Below are positions 48,661-61,218 of a DNA stretch of 64,000 bases, one piece after another. The DNA comes from Ectopseudomonas chengduensis (GTDB lineage Bacteria > Pseudomonadota > Gammaproteobacteria > Pseudomonadales > Pseudomonadaceae): contig NZ_JACFYZ010000002.1 of NCBI RefSeq assembly GCF_015712065.1, positions 558,001 through 622,000 on the forward strand, read 5' to 3'. A model generated the notes under the pieces. The model worked only from the letters and a program-made list of their open reading frames with translations, was not told the DNA's origin and searched no databases. Position numbers and translations under genes: made by a program. Position 1 is the stretch's first letter. Each line of letters begins with the position of its first letter.

Positions 48661-49047
48661 ATGACCCTCGCCTACTGGTGCGTGCTGATCGCCATCTTTC
48701 TGCCCTATCTGGGTACTGCCACAGCCAAGTTCCTTGGCCCCGGCTACGGGCCGCGCGCCAATCAGGATCCGCGTGCGTTCCTGAGTACCCTGGAGGGCTG
48801 GCGCAAGCGCGCCAACAACGCCCAGCTCAACGGCTTCGAGGTAACCCCGGCGTTCGCTGCCGCGGTGATCATCGCCCACCAGGCCGGCGGTGCCGAGCAG
48901 GGGCTGCTCGACCAACTGGCCGTGGCATTCATCGTCAGCCGCGTGCTGTATTTCATCTGCTATCTGGCTGGCTGGGGGCCTGTGCGCTCGCTGGTGTGGT
49001 TCGCCGGGATGGGGCTGATCGCGGCGCTGTTCGTGGTGTCCGCCTAG
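48661..49047 (+). CDS. MAPEG-family membrane protein
   Basis: This 128-residue integral membrane protein has four hydrophobic helices and the MAPEG pattern (a polar loop rich in Asn, Arg and Glu after helix 1: PRANQDPRAFLSTLEGWRKRANNAQLNGFE). MAPEG proteins in eukaryotes handle glutathione and eicosanoids; bacterial ones are mostly uncharacterised. ATG 48661 is chosen because the first helix (LAYWCVLIAIFLPYL) follows directly; the open frame extends well upstream into the amidohydrolase gene. The 97-bp gap before it shows no gene. An imperfect hairpin (49085-49111) follows. Confidence 0.85.
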   Translation: MTLAYWCVLIAIFLPYLGTATAKFLGPGYGPRANQDPRAFLSTLEGWRKRANNAQLNGFEVTPAFAAAVIIAHQAGGAEQGLLDQLAVAFIVSRVLYFICYLAGWGPVRSLVWFAGMGLIAALFVVSA

Positions 49048-49225
49048 TCGATATCTGCAACTGACTGTGACGATGAGCTAGAAAGGCGCGTGACTGATCG
49101 GTCATTGCGCCGTTCTGGTGCGTTTTATGAGGTCAATCAGCCTGTAGGGCGGCTGGCCGCTGGCCACGTTCTTGCTTGCTCCCGGTTATTTGGCGGGGTC
49201 CCCGCCGTCTGCCAGGGAGCCTCTC

Positions 49226-50815
49226 ATGTCCGCCACTGCCTTTTTCGACCGCTTGCTCTGTGCCATCGGCCTGCGCACGCTGAATCAGCAATTTCTGTTT
49301 TCCTATGCGCTGATGTTCCTGCTCGCGGTGGTCGCTTCGGTGGCGCTGTACCTGAGCATGTCGGTATCGCCGGAGACCATCAATGTCGCCGGCGCGCAGC
49401 GCATGCTCAGCCAGAAGATGACCAAGGAGGCGCTGTTGCTGCGTGAAGGCGTCCTGCCTGCAGCGACGCTGGAAGCTACCATGGCGCAGTTCGACGCCGC
49501 CCATCGCGACCTGCTGAGTGGCAACGCGGCGCGCAATATCAGTGCCATCGCCGAGCCCAGCGTCCAGGCGCAGATGAACAAGGTCGGTGGTCTCTGGCAG
49601 GGCTTTCGTACGCAGTTGCAGCGTGTGGTTGCGGGCGATGCGGCAGTCGACCTCAAGGCCCTGGAGCAGCAGTCGGTCGAGTTGCTGCGCGAGATGAACC
49701 AGGCTGTCGGCTTGATGGCGGCGCACGCTGAAGGCAGCCAGCGCCGCCAGATGTGGCTGGCGTTCGGTTGCGTGCTGGGCATTCTGGCGCTGGTGGTGCT
49801 GGGCCGTCAGTTCGGCCTGCGCCCGCTGATGCACAACCTCAATGCGGTGGAGGGGGCGCTGACCCGGGTTGGCTCCGGCGACTTCACGCGTAGCCTGGAC
49901 GGTCGTCAGGGTGACAACGAGATCGGCCGCATCTTCGCGGGTTACAACCGCATGCAGGAGCAGGTGCGTGGCTTGCTGGCGGAGGTCAAGCGCAGCGGCG
50001 AGCGTACCGGAGAGCATGTCGGCAATGTGGTCGGCGCCGCTCAGTCGGCGGGCGATGGTGTGCGGCGCCAGTACGAGGATCTCGATCAGGTCGCCACCGC
50101 GATGAACGAGATGAGCGCCACCGTGGCTGAGGTGGCGCGTCACGCTGCCCATGCAGCCGAGTCGGCACGCAGTGCCGATGATTGTGCGCAGAGCGGCAAG
50201 CAGGTGGTGCAGCGTAGTGCCGCGCAGATCGCCGAACTGGTGGAACAGCTGCAGCGCAGTGGCGAGCAGGTACAGCGCCTGGAGGCCGAAACCGGTGGTG
50301 TCGGCAAGGTGCTCGAAGTGATCACCGGCATCGCCGAGCAGACCAATCTGCTGGCGCTCAACGCGGCCATCGAGGCCGCACGCGCCGGTGAGGCAGGGCG
50401 TGGCTTCGCCGTGGTCGCCGACGAGGTGCGCACCCTGGCCAGTCGCACCCAGCAATCGACTGGTGAAATCCAGGCGATCATCCAGCGTTTACAGGGCGGT
50501 GCGCGTGATGCGGTTCTGGCGATGCAGCGCAGCGCGGCCCTGGCCGACGGCAACCTTCAGCACATTCGTCAGGCCAGTGAGGCGCTGGAGACCATCGTCG
50601 GGGCGGTGGATGGCATCAATGTCCTGAACGCGCAGATCGCCACGGCCGCAGAACAGCAGAGCCAGGTGGCGCAGGAGATCGATCAGCGGGTAACGCACAT
50701 CTCCAGCCTGGCCGAGCGCAGCCAGGGCGAGACCGAGAGCGTGGTGCAGGTCAGTGCGCAGATTCAGGGCGAGGTGCAGCAACTCAACAGCCAACTGGGG
50801 CGCTTCCGTACCTGA
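49226..50815 (+). CDS. Methyl-accepting chemotaxis protein with PilJ-type sensor (possible nitrate receptor, McpN-like)
   Basis: The 529-residue chemoreceptor has transmembrane helices at about 24-45 and 177-194 around a small PilJ-type periplasmic domain, then HAMP and a full MCP signalling domain (tip [21 protein letters not shown] near 371-390). Residues 52-64 ([13 protein letters not shown]) strongly resemble the nitrate-binding P-box of NarX/NarQ. P. aeruginosa McpN (PA2788) is a nitrate chemoreceptor of this design, so nitrate sensing is a reasonable inference. GGGAG precedes ATG 49226. A cytochrome c'-like gene follows 111 bp later. Confidence 0.9.
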   Translation: MSATAFFDRLLCAIGLRTLNQQFLFSYALMFLLAVVASVALYLSMSVSPETINVAGAQRMLSQKMTKEALLLREGVLPAATLEATMAQFDAAHRDLLSGNAARNISAIAEPSVQAQMNKVGGLWQGFRTQLQRVVAGDAAVDLKALEQQSVELLREMNQAVGLMAAHAEGSQRRQMWLAFGCVLGILALVVLGRQFGLRPLMHNLNAVEGALTRVGSGDFTRSLDGRQGDNEIGRIFAGYNRMQEQVRGLLAEVKRSGERTGEHVGNVVGAAQSAGDGVRRQYEDLDQVATAMNEMSATVAEVARHAAHAAESARSADDCAQSGKQVVQRSAAQIAELVEQLQRSGEQVQRLEAETGGVGKVLEVITGIAEQTNLLALNAAIEAARAGEAGRGFAVVADEVRTLASRTQQSTGEIQAIIQRLQGGARDAVLAMQRSAALADGNLQHIRQASEALETIVGAVDGINVLNAQIATAAEQQSQVAQEIDQRVTHISSLAERSQGETESVVQVSAQIQGEVQQLNSQLGRFRT

Positions 50816-50926
50816 ACCCTGGCTGACCAACGCATACAAACGACAGCTGTTGTGACAAGAGGTCGCTTGGCCCGACCGGGGCGAGCCGCGATACTGGCGG
50901 CCCCTTGTCGCCCGGAAGTCGTGTCG

Positions 50927-51376
50927 ATGACCCTGAAGAAACTCCTGCTGCTCACCTGCGTCTGCCTGACCCTGGCCGCCTGTGGAGGGGTCGACCCCAA
51001 CTCGCCGTTGGGCATGCGTCAGGCAGCGTTCAAGGAGATGCTCAAGGTCAGCGAAGACCTCGGTGGGATGCTGCGCGGCCGCATTCCCTACGATGAATCG
51101 GCTTTCATCAGCGGTGCTGGCGAGCTGGAGCGCCTGTCGCACGAGCCCTGGCAGCATTTCCCCGAGGTGGCGGACGACGAGCGCAGCAAGGCCAATGCCG
51201 AGGTTTGGCAGCGCCAGGAGCAGTTCCAGAAGATGGCGCGTGATCTGGAGCAGGCTACTGCCGCACTGGTACAGGCCACGACCGCACCGCCGCTACGTCG
51301 CTCCGAGCTGGAGCCGGCTGTGCAGGCCGTCGAGGACAGTTGCGAGGCGTGCCACAAGGCGTTTCGCGCTTACTGA
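50927..51376 (+). CDS. Cytochrome c'-like lipoprotein
   Basis: The 149-residue product starts with a lipoprotein signal (lipobox LAAC, Cys19) and ends with one heme motif CEACHKAFR (Cys139, Cys142, His143). Position of the heme near the C terminus, an early RQAAFKEM segment, and the overall helical composition fit cytochrome c', a four-helix protein that binds NO. Lipid anchoring is unusual for that family. It overlaps the convergent DUF1090 gene by seven bases. Its neighbour is a possible nitrate receptor. I infer a role in NO binding or redox defence, but have no direct evidence. Confidence 0.75.
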   Translation: MTLKKLLLLTCVCLTLAACGGVDPNSPLGMRQAAFKEMLKVSEDLGGMLRGRIPYDESAFISGAGELERLSHEPWQHFPEVADDERSKANAEVWQRQEQFQKMARDLEQATAALVQATTAPPLRRSELEPAVQAVEDSCEACHKAFRAY

Positions 51377-51765
51377 TCGGCGCGTGCTTCGGCCTCGGCC
51401 TGCTGCAGTTCGGCGCGTGCCTCAGCCAGTTTGGCCTGACGCTTGGCGATCTTCTCCTGATCGCCCTTGGCCATGGCTTCACGCAGATCCATCTCGCGCT
51501 CCTGCACTTCCTCCCGGGCTTCCTTGACGCTGGCCAGGCGCTCCTTGTGCAGCGAAGCGTCATCACAATGGGCATCGACATTGCCCAGTGCTCGTTGCAG
51601 TCCATCCAGCTCTCGCGAGTTGCCGCTCTTGTGCGCTGCGTCGATCTTCTCCTGGAGCACCTGGCGTTTGACGGCGCAGCCGCTATCGCCCTCGGCGGCC
51701 AGAAGCGGTGTGGCGTTCAGGTTGGCGGCCAGCAGCAGGCCGAGCAAAGCGGTTTGACGGATCAT
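51370..51765 (-). CDS. DUF1090-family periplasmic protein (YqjC-like)
   Basis: The 131-residue product has a signal peptide (about 1-24, ending LLAAEG) and a mature part that is largely one long charged coiled coil (ERLASVKEAREEVQEREMDLREAMAKGDQEKIAKRQAKLAEA). It belongs to the DUF1090 group with E. coli YqjC; function is unknown. Cysteines at about 30 and 67 could form a disulfide. The stop overlaps the end of the cytochrome c'-like gene by seven bases (convergent), so the two transcripts overlap at their 3' ends. Confidence 0.85.
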   Translation of the reverse strand: MIRQTALLGLLLAANLNATPLLAAEGDSGCAVKRQVLQEKIDAAHKSGNSRELDGLQRALGNVDAHCDDASLHKERLASVKEAREEVQEREMDLREAMAKGDQEKIAKRQAKLAEARAELQQAEAEARADQ

Positions 51766-51849
51766 GGTCTCTCCTCGTGAAGGTCTACTTCGAAGTGACC
51801 CTGGTTGCTGCGCGAGGTTCGACCCGATTGAGCCATCTGCTGACCTGGG

Positions 51850-53610
<1,761 letters not shown>

Positions 53611-53757
53611 CTAGACCAGTGTGGGCTGCTCACCAGGCTGGTGTAGATGCGGAAACATGATCAGGGCACGGTAAGGTGCGGGCCATGTCTACTACCCTCT
53701 TCGGCGGCGGCCCGGTCAGGGTTGGTAAGGAACTCGTTCATTCAGAGGGATTTTCAT

Positions 53758-54498
53758 ATGCAGGACATGCGTTTTACCAAGCGAATCACTCCGCTGCTGA
53801 CCATTGCCATGCTGGTCGGTTGTGGTGAAAACGCTGACAAGCAAGTCGCCAAGACCGGCGCTGTCAGTGAGGAAGCGGTTGCCGCGCCTGCCCAGGTAAC
53901 CCAGGTTGAGGCAGCAGCCAGTGGTGGCAGTGCGGCCTGTCTCGATGCGCCCACTCTACGTACGATCGGCAATACCTGGACGATCACCACCGACGGCCAG
54001 CGCGACGTCAATACGGTTGCAGAGCTGGCCGACTATCGTGGACAGAGTGCTTATCGCACTCATACCGAGAATAGCGTGGGAACGGTGGCGGACGCCTACG
54101 GCAACGTCGTGGATGGCCTCGTCCATTGGTATGGAAGTGTGATGACCCAGCCGGCAGTCAACGAAAGCTACAATCAGCCGAGCTTTTCCGTGCCTGTAGA
54201 TTTACCTCAGGATCAGACCCACTCGGTCAGTTTCGACTCGATCACCGTGCAGCCGGGGGCGGAGCCTTTCGTCATGAAGCTGACCAACACGGTGACGTAC
54301 CGAGGGCGTGAGCGCATCGAGACGGAGTTCGGTGCCTTCGATACCTGCAAGATCGAATTCTCGACCAAGGGCGCCATGGTGCCGAAAACCATCTGGCAAC
54401 AATGGATCATCGCTTCGGGCAAGTTCGCTGGTCTGCCCTTGCGCATGAGCAACGCCCAGGGCACCACGCAGGCCAGCAGTATTGAGGTGAGCTGGTAA
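53758..54498 (+). CDS. Unrecognised lipoprotein (246 residues)
   Basis: I do not recognise the family. The N terminus is a lipoprotein signal with lipobox LVGC (Cys22), followed by an Ala/Val/Glu/Gln-rich linker (about 25-60) and a beta-rich domain with two cysteines (Cys62 and one at about 199, DTCKIEF) that may pair. Sequence such as GNTWTITTDGQRD, RTHTENSVGTVADAYGNVV and FGAFDTCKIEFSTKG suggests an extracellular beta-sandwich, and the last part resembles proteins annotated only as hypothetical in Pseudomonas. AGAGGGA precedes the ATG. It is a single-gene unit ended by a terminator shared with metK. Confidence 0.8.
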   Translation: MQDMRFTKRITPLLTIAMLVGCGENADKQVAKTGAVSEEAVAAPAQVTQVEAAASGGSAACLDAPTLRTIGNTWTITTDGQRDVNTVAELADYRGQSAYRTHTENSVGTVADAYGNVVDGLVHWYGSVMTQPAVNESYNQPSFSVPVDLPQDQTHSVSFDSITVQPGAEPFVMKLTNTVTYRGRERIETEFGAFDTCKIEFSTKGAMVPKTIWQQWIIASGKFAGLPLRMSNAQGTTQASSIEVSW

Positions 54499-54520
54499 GC
54501 CATAGCGATCTGCGGGCATG

Positions 54521-54554
54521 AAAAAACCGATGCCGTTGCCGGCATCGGTTTTTT
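54521..54554. terminator. Bidirectional intrinsic terminator between the lipoprotein gene and metK
   Basis: Arms CCGATGCC (54527-54534) and GGCATCGG (54541-54548) enclose GTTGCC, with six A on the left and six T on the right. Confidence 0.93.
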
Positions 54555-54576
54555 GTTTTCGCGTAGGGCGACGGGC

Positions 54577-55767
<1,191 letters not shown>

Positions 55768-56769
55768 CTATCGGTTCCTTTCTTGCCGGAGGCTGAAGGC
55801 GCTGTGCGCATCGGGTTTGGCAAAGTGCCGTAATTGAATCTGAAAGCCGTTTTTCAGGCCTATGTAGAGGCTTTCGCCGGGCGTCAGGCCGGCGGCCGTC
55901 GCCCAGCGCGCCAGGTCTTCCTGTTCGAAGCCGAGCCATAGATCGCCGCAGGCTTCGCGTGCCCAGCTCTGATCGTGGCTGCACAGCTCGCTGAGCAGCA
56001 GGCTGCCGCCGGGTGCGACCAGGGCGGCCAGCTTGCGAAAGGCTTCGGCCGGCGTGGCGAAGTGGTGCAGCACCATGTTCAGCACCACGCAATCGGCAGG
56101 CTGCTGTTCATCCTGTAGCGCATCGGCCAGTTTCAGCTCGACGTTGTGCAGGCCCTCGGTGGCGCAGCGCTGGCTGGCCAGTTCGAGCATAGCCGGGCTG
56201 TTGTCCAGGGCCGTGACCTGGGCGAAGCGGCGCGCCAGCTCGGGCAGGAAGGCACCATCGCCAGGCCCGATTTCCAGCGCCGTGGCGTCCGGCGCGAAAT
56301 GCAGTGCGTCGAGCAGGGCCAGCAGGCTGTCGCGGTACTGCGGCAAACCGGCGATCAGATCCTGCTGGGCCTGGAAGCTGGTGGCCATGCGCGCGAAGAA
56401 ATCGCGGCTGACGGTGGCGCGTTGCAGATGCACGGCGGCGATGCGCGTTTGCACATCGCCGGGCAGCGGCAGTTCGTCGATATCGTCCAGCAGGGCGGCG
56501 TGCAGGCGGCCATTGGGCAGCGCGCGGCGGTAGAAGATCGCATTGCCTTCACGACGCGTCGCCACCAGGCCGGCCTGGGCCAGTACCTTGAGGTGGTGGC
56601 TCATGCCCGACTGACCGATGGCGAAGATCTGCGCCAGTTCCAGCACGCCGAACGAATCGTTGCTCAGCGCGCGCAGCACATTCAGGCGCAGCGGATCGCC
56701 GCCGGCCTTGCACAGGGCGGCGAGCTCGTCGCAGGGGTCGAAATCCAACTGGGGTGCGCGCAGGGTCAT
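55768..56769 (-). CDS. ArsR-family regulator fused to a SAM-dependent methyltransferase domain (SahR-like)
   Basis: The 333-residue protein has an ArsR helix-turn-helix (about 15-95, LELAQIFAIGQSGMSHHLKVLAQAGLV) fused to a Rossmann methyltransferase-like domain (about 150-330, motif I LEIGPGDG at 165-172, VVLNMVLHHFATPAEAF). It is directly upstream of and abutting metK, as in PAO1 (PA0547-PA0546). The SahR group of ArsR regulators is described as sensing SAH to control methionine-cycle genes; I infer that the methyltransferase domain is the SAM/SAH sensor. ATG 56769 is chosen over 56799, which falls closer to the presumed operator. Confidence 0.88.
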   Translation of the reverse strand: MTLRAPQLDFDPCDELAALCKAGGDPLRLNVLRALSNDSFGVLELAQIFAIGQSGMSHHLKVLAQAGLVATRREGNAIFYRRALPNGRLHAALLDDIDELPLPGDVQTRIAAVHLQRATVSRDFFARMATSFQAQQDLIAGLPQYRDSLLALLDALHFAPDATALEIGPGDGAFLPELARRFAQVTALDNSPAMLELASQRCATEGLHNVELKLADALQDEQQPADCVVLNMVLHHFATPAEAFRKLAALVAPGGSLLLSELCSHDQSWAREACGDLWLGFEQEDLARWATAAGLTPGESLYIGLKNGFQIQLRHFAKPDAHSAFSLRQERNR

Positions 56770-56808
56770 GGGGGCGCAGTCTAGTCGGTCATTTTTCATA
56801 CAGCAATA

Positions 56809-56834
56809 CCAATATCAAAAAGTTTTGATATTGG
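56809..56834. promoter_or_regulatory. Perfect 12-bp dyad upstream of the ArsR-methyltransferase/metK genes
   Basis: Arms CCAATATCAAAA (56809-56820) and TTTTGATATTGG (56823-56834) are exact around AG. It is 40 bp upstream of the regulator start and 8 bp after the LysR stop. The spacing, AT-rich half-sites and position suggest an ArsR-type operator for autoregulation and metK control. As a hairpin it lacks a T-tract, so a terminator is less likely. Confidence 0.75.
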
Positions 56835-56841
56835 CTTCGGG

Positions 56842-57723
56842 CTAGCCCGGCTCCTGGCTCAGTTGCAGAAAAGCGGCGGGGGCCGGGCTCAGGCTGGTGC
56901 CGAGTCGCCACAGCACATGCAGTTCACGCTCGATCTGCAGGTCCTGCACTGCCAAGCGCTGCAGTTCGCCGCTGGCCAGTTCACGTTCGACCACCCGCTG
57001 CGACAGCCAGGCGATGCCTTGGCCGTCGGCGAGCAGGCGTTTGAGCGCTTCGGTGCTGCCGATGGCCATGCCGGCCTGTGGCTCCAATCCGTGGTCGCGA
57101 TAGGCCTGCTCGATGCTGGCGCGAGCGCCGGAGCCAGGTTCGCGCATGTACAGCGGGTACGCCTGCAGGTCGCTGGCTTGCAGGCGCTCGGCCCTGGCCA
57201 GCGGGTGCAGCGGCGATACCACCGGAAGCAGGGCATCGCGCGCCAGCAGGTGATATGCGTAGTCGGCCTGGACGAACGGTCCTTCGACGAAGCCCAGGCT
57301 GATGCGGCCTTCGTCCAGTTGCCGGGTCACGACGTCGGTGTTGCTTACTTCCAGGCTGACAAATATCTGGGGATGCAGGGTGCGGAAGCGGGTGAGCAGG
57401 GGCGGCAGCAGGTAGGACCCGAGCGTGGCGCTGGCGCCCAGATGCAGCTCGCCCTGCTCCAGTTGGGCGAAGTCACGCAGGTCGCGTTCGGCGGCGCGCT
57501 CCAGGGCGAAGATGCGCCGCGCATAGTCGAGCAGACGCAGGCCGCCTTCGGTCAGTCGTACACCGCGTGGCTGGCGATCGAACAGGCGCAGGTCGAGGCT
57601 GGCTTCGAGGTCGCGAATCTCCCGCGTTACGGCAGGCTGGCTGATATGTAGGCGCTCGGCTCCGGCGCTGATGCTGCCGGCTTCTGCCACGGCCAGAAAG
57701 ACCTTGAGATGGTGCAGGTTCAT
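56842..57723 (-). CDS. LysR-family regulator of the divergent TDT transporter
   Basis: The 293-residue LysR protein has a helix-turn-helix at about 1-60 (MNLHHLKVFLAVAEAGSISAGAERLHISQPAVTREIRDLE) and an effector domain from about 90. It is divergent from the TDT-family transporter with 110 bp between them, and an 8-bp dyad lies next to its start codon. Divergent LysR genes usually control the neighbour. ATG 57723 is the family start; a longer open frame to 57813 runs through the promoter region. The CbbR/CysB-like effector is unknown. Confidence 0.9.
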   Translation of the reverse strand: MNLHHLKVFLAVAEAGSISAGAERLHISQPAVTREIRDLEASLDLRLFDRQPRGVRLTEGGLRLLDYARRIFALERAAERDLRDFAQLEQGELHLGASATLGSYLLPPLLTRFRTLHPQIFVSLEVSNTDVVTRQLDEGRISLGFVEGPFVQADYAYHLLARDALLPVVSPLHPLARAERLQASDLQAYPLYMREPGSGARASIEQAYRDHGLEPQAGMAIGSTEALKRLLADGQGIAWLSQRVVERELASGELQRLAVQDLQIERELHVLWRLGTSLSPAPAAFLQLSQEPG

Positions 57724-57727
57724 GGTT

Positions 57728-57752
57728 AATGCATAAATAAAAGGTATGCATT
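57728..57752. promoter_or_regulatory. LysR-type operator dyad between the LysR gene and the TDT transporter
   Basis: Arms AATGCATA (57728-57735) and TATGCATT (57745-57752) are exact with a nine-base spacer in an AT-rich 110-bp divergent gap. The form fits a LysR recognition site with autoregulation. Confidence 0.65.
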
Positions 57753-57833
57753 GAATGCTGAATATGTATTTTTCATATGGCAAGCCAATTCTTACCCTTG
57801 CGTCATCACTCATGTCACGGGACCACCCGACTC

Positions 57834-58988
57834 ATGCCGCGCCCCTTCAGCCGTTTACCCGAGCCCCTGGCTTTCATTCGCCATTTCACTCCCAGCTGGT
57901 TCGCTGTGACCATGGGCACCGGTGTGCTGGCGTTGGTGATCGCTCATCTGCCCTGGCCTCTGCCGGGATTGTCGATGCTTGCCGAGGGGTTGTGGTTCGT
58001 GGCGGTCGGTCTGTTCGCGCTGTTCAGCCTGCTGTTTCTGCTGCGCCTGGCGCTGTTTCGCGAAACCATCTGGCCGATGTTGTTGCATCCGGTGCAGTCC
58101 ATGTTCCTTGGTGCCATTCCCATGGGCCTGGCGGTGCTGATCAAGGGTTTGCTGCTGTTCGGCGTGCCGCGCTGGGGCGAAGGGATTTACGCGCTGGCCC
58201 ATGCGCTGTGGTGGCTGGATGCGGCGCTGGCGCTGCTCGGCGCCTTGTTTGTGCCTTATCTGATGTTCACCCGCCAGCATCATGCGCTGGAGAAACTCAC
58301 CGCGGTCTGGCTGCTACCTATCGTCGCACCGGAGGTCGCCGCCAGCACGGCAGGGGCGCTGGCGCCGCATCTGGCGGCCGAGGCGGCGCAACAGTTGCTG
58401 GTCGCCGGTTTCGTGCTCTGGGGATTGTCGCTGTCGCTGGCGTTCTCGCTGATCACTCTGGTGTTGCTGCGCCTGGCCCTGCACAAATTGCCGGATACCG
58501 ATTTCGCCGCCACCAGCTGGCTGCCGCTAGGGCCGCTGGCTACCGGCTGTCTGGGCTTGCTTAGCATGGGCCAGGCGGCGCCGCTGGCTTTTGCCGGTAC
58601 GCCGCTGGTCAGCGCCGCCGAGCTGGCGCGGGATCTCGGCCTGATCGGCGGCCTGGCCTTATGGGGCGCTGGGCTGTGGTGGCTGGTGATCGCCACAATG
58701 TTCACCCGCCACTACATCCGCGACAACATGCCGTTCAACCTCGGCTGGTGGGGTTTTACCTTTCCGCTGGGGGTATTCGCCCTGGCCACCTTCGAGCTGC
58801 AGGCCGTGACCGGTTTGAGCCTGTTCGCCTTCATCGGTCTGCTGCTGGCGGTACAACTGGCGGCGGTCTGGACGCTGGTGTTCAGTCGCACACTCGCCGG
58901 CGTCTGGCATGGCGAGTTGTTTCAGGCGCCTTGTCTGGGCGGACCGGGCAGCCCGGCGGTGAGCGTTTTGAGCGAACAGGCGGGCTGA
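57834..58988 (+). CDS. TDT-family membrane transporter (TehA/SLAC1-like)
   Basis: The 384-residue protein has about ten hydrophobic helices and the TDT pattern ([23 protein letters not shown], a conserved Phe-rich pore helix; [22 protein letters not shown]). Relatives include TehA, the Ssu1/TsuA-type sulfite exporters and malic-acid transporters; sulfite export or dicarboxylate transport are both possible. It is divergent from a LysR gene. ATG 57834 ([12 protein letters not shown]) is preferred to 57777; the ribosome-binding site is weak, which leaves the start uncertain. Confidence 0.85.
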   Translation: MPRPFSRLPEPLAFIRHFTPSWFAVTMGTGVLALVIAHLPWPLPGLSMLAEGLWFVAVGLFALFSLLFLLRLALFRETIWPMLLHPVQSMFLGAIPMGLAVLIKGLLLFGVPRWGEGIYALAHALWWLDAALALLGALFVPYLMFTRQHHALEKLTAVWLLPIVAPEVAASTAGALAPHLAAEAAQQLLVAGFVLWGLSLSLAFSLITLVLLRLALHKLPDTDFAATSWLPLGPLATGCLGLLSMGQAAPLAFAGTPLVSAAELARDLGLIGGLALWGAGLWWLVIATMFTRHYIRDNMPFNLGWWGFTFPLGVFALATFELQAVTGLSLFAFIGLLLAVQLAAVWTLVFSRTLAGVWHGELFQAPCLGGPGSPAVSVLSEQAG

Positions 58989-59097
58989 TTTGGTCTCTAC
59001 GACCATCTGTCATTGCCCCATGGGGGCCGGCTGGGCGAAAATAGGCGTCTTTTTTCGCCCCCTTCATTCAGAAGCAGCCCCCGTAGGAGATTCAGCG

Positions 59098-61098
59098 ATG
59101 CCCAGCCGTCGTGAGCGAGCCAATGCCATTCGTGCCCTGAGCATGGATGCCGTGCAGAAAGCCAACAGCGGCCACCCCGGTGCCCCCATGGGTATGGCGG
59201 ACATCGCCGAAGTGCTGTGGCGCGACTACCTCAAGCACAACCCGAGCAACCCGAACTTCGCCGACCGTGACCGCTTCGTGCTGTCCAACGGCCATGGCTC
59301 GATGCTGATCTATTCGCTGCTGCATCTGACTGGCTACGACCTCGGCATCGAAGACCTCAAGCAGTTCCGCCAGTTGCACAGCCGTACCCCGGGCCACCCG
59401 GAATACGGTTACACCCCGGGTGTCGAGACCACCACCGGCCCGCTCGGCCAGGGCATCGCCAACGCCGTCGGCTTCGCCATCGCCGAGAAGGTGCTGGGCG
59501 CGCAGTTCAACCGTGAAGGCCACAACATCGTCGACCACAACACTTACGTGTTCCTCGGCGACGGCTGCATGATGGAAGGCATTTCCCACGAAGTCTGCTC
59601 GCTGGCCGGCACCCTGGGCCTGGGCAAACTGATCGCCTTCTACGACGACAACGGCATCTCCATCGACGGTGAAGTCGAGGGCTGGTTCACCGACGACACG
59701 CCGAAGCGCTTCGAAGCCTACGGTTGGCAGGTGATTCGCAATGTTGACGGGCACGACGCCGAAGAGATCAAGATGGCCATCGAGACCGCGCGCAAGAGCG
59801 TGGACCAACCGACCCTGATCTGCTGCAAGACCACCATCGGCTTCGGTTCGCCGAACAAGCAGGGCAAGGAAGAGTGCCACGGTGCGCCGCTGGGCAACGA
59901 CGAAATCGCTCTGACCCGCGCCGCGCTGGGCTGGAACCATGGCCCGTTCGAAATTCCGGCCGAGATCTACGCCGAATGGGACGCCAGGGAAGCCGGCGCT
60001 GCCGCCGAAGCCGCCTGGAATGACAAGTTTGCCGCCTACGCCGCTGCCCATCCCGAGCTGGCTGCCGAGTTCAAGCGCCGTATTGCCGGTGAGCTGCCGG
60101 CCGACTTCGCCGAGAAGGCCGCTGCCTATATCAAGGACGTCGCCGAGAAGGGCGAGACCATCGCCAGCCGCAAGGCCAGTCAGAACGCGCTGAATGCCTT
60201 CGGCCCGCTGCTGCCGGAATTCCTTGGCGGTTCGGCCGACCTGGCTGGTTCCAACCTGACCCTGTGGAAGGGCTGCAAGGGCGTCTCCGCTGAAGATGCG
60301 TCCGGCAACTACATGTTCTACGGCGTGCGCGAGTTCGGCATGAGCGCGATCATGAACGGTATCGCTCTGCACGGCGGTTTCGTGCCCTACGGCGCGACCT
60401 TCCTGATCTTCATGGAATACGCGCGCAACGCTGTGCGCATGTCCGCGCTGATGAAGAAACGCGTGCTGTACGTGTTCACCCACGACTCCATCGGCCTTGG
60501 CGAAGATGGCCCGACCCACCAGCCGATCGAGCAACTGGCCAGCCTGCGTGGCACGCCGAACCTCGACACCTGGCGCCCGGCCGATGCCGTGGAGTCCGCC
60601 GTGGCCTGGAAATACGCCATCGAGCGCGCCGACGGCCCGAGCGCTCTGGTGTTCAGCCGTCAGAACCTGCCGCACCAGCCGCGCGATGCCCAGCAGCTGA
60701 GTGATATTGAACGTGGTGGCTACGTACTGAAAGACAGCGCTGGCGAGCCGGAGCTGATCCTGATCGCCACTGGTTCGGAAGTCGGTCTGGCCATGGCCGC
60801 CTACGACAAACTGACCGCCGCCGGGCGCAAGGTGCGTGTGGTGTCGATGCCGTCCACCAGTGTGTTCGACGCTCAGGACGCCGGCTACAAGCAGGACGTG
60901 CTGCCGCTGCAGGTCGGTGCGCGCATCGCCATCGAGGCCTCGCACGCCGACTACTGGTACAAGTACGTGGGCCTGGAAGGTCGCATCATCGGCATGACCA
61001 GCTTCGGCGAGTCGGCCCCGGCTCCGGCCCTGTTCGAGCACTTCGGCTTCACCGTCGACAACGTCGTCGCCACTGCCGAAGAACTGCTGGACGCCTGA
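59098..61098 (+). CDS. tkt: Transketolase Tkt
   Basis: The 666-residue thiamine-diphosphate enzyme moves two-carbon ketol units in the pentose phosphate pathway. It has [26 protein letters not shown], the ThDP fold [14 protein letters not shown], the [19 protein letters not shown] loop and the pyrimidine-domain [26 protein letters not shown] 59098 follows TAGGAGA. It begins the tkt-epd-pgk set, the standard pseudomonad order (PA0548-PA0552-like, there with two extra genes), and a repeat lies between tkt and epd. Confidence 0.97.
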   Translation: MPSRRERANAIRALSMDAVQKANSGHPGAPMGMADIAEVLWRDYLKHNPSNPNFADRDRFVLSNGHGSMLIYSLLHLTGYDLGIEDLKQFRQLHSRTPGHPEYGYTPGVETTTGPLGQGIANAVGFAIAEKVLGAQFNREGHNIVDHNTYVFLGDGCMMEGISHEVCSLAGTLGLGKLIAFYDDNGISIDGEVEGWFTDDTPKRFEAYGWQVIRNVDGHDAEEIKMAIETARKSVDQPTLICCKTTIGFGSPNKQGKEECHGAPLGNDEIALTRAALGWNHGPFEIPAEIYAEWDAREAGAAAEAAWNDKFAAYAAAHPELAAEFKRRIAGELPADFAEKAAAYIKDVAEKGETIASRKASQNALNAFGPLLPEFLGGSADLAGSNLTLWKGCKGVSAEDASGNYMFYGVREFGMSAIMNGIALHGGFVPYGATFLIFMEYARNAVRMSALMKKRVLYVFTHDSIGLGEDGPTHQPIEQLASLRGTPNLDTWRPADAVESAVAWKYAIERADGPSALVFSRQNLPHQPRDAQQLSDIERGGYVLKDSAGEPELILIATGSEVGLAMAAYDKLTAAGRKVRVVSMPSTSVFDAQDAGYKQDVLPLQVGARIAIEASHADYWYKYVGLEGRIIGMTSFGESAPAPALFEHFGFTVDNVVATAEELLDA

Positions 61099-61170
61099 GT
61101 TGAGAACGACGCTGTAGTGGTGGATCGGGGCGCGTAACTGGCGCCCTGTTCATCCACCGTTACAGTGCCC

Positions 61171-61200
61171 GGTGGATCGATGAAGCGCGATCCACCCTAC
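61171..61200. repeat. GGTGGATCG hairpin with CCCTAC end between tkt and epd
   Basis: Arms GGTGGATCG (61171-61179) and CGATCCACC (61188-61196) run into CCTAC. It ends like the CCCTACG inverted repeats but lacks the left CGTAGGG end. It lies 19 bp before the epd start. Confidence 0.6.
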
Positions 61201-61218
61201 GTTCATCCGAGACCTCTT

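Noticed and set aside
59092..61041. 649-codon minus-strand frame over tkt
   Set aside because: Shadow of transketolase.
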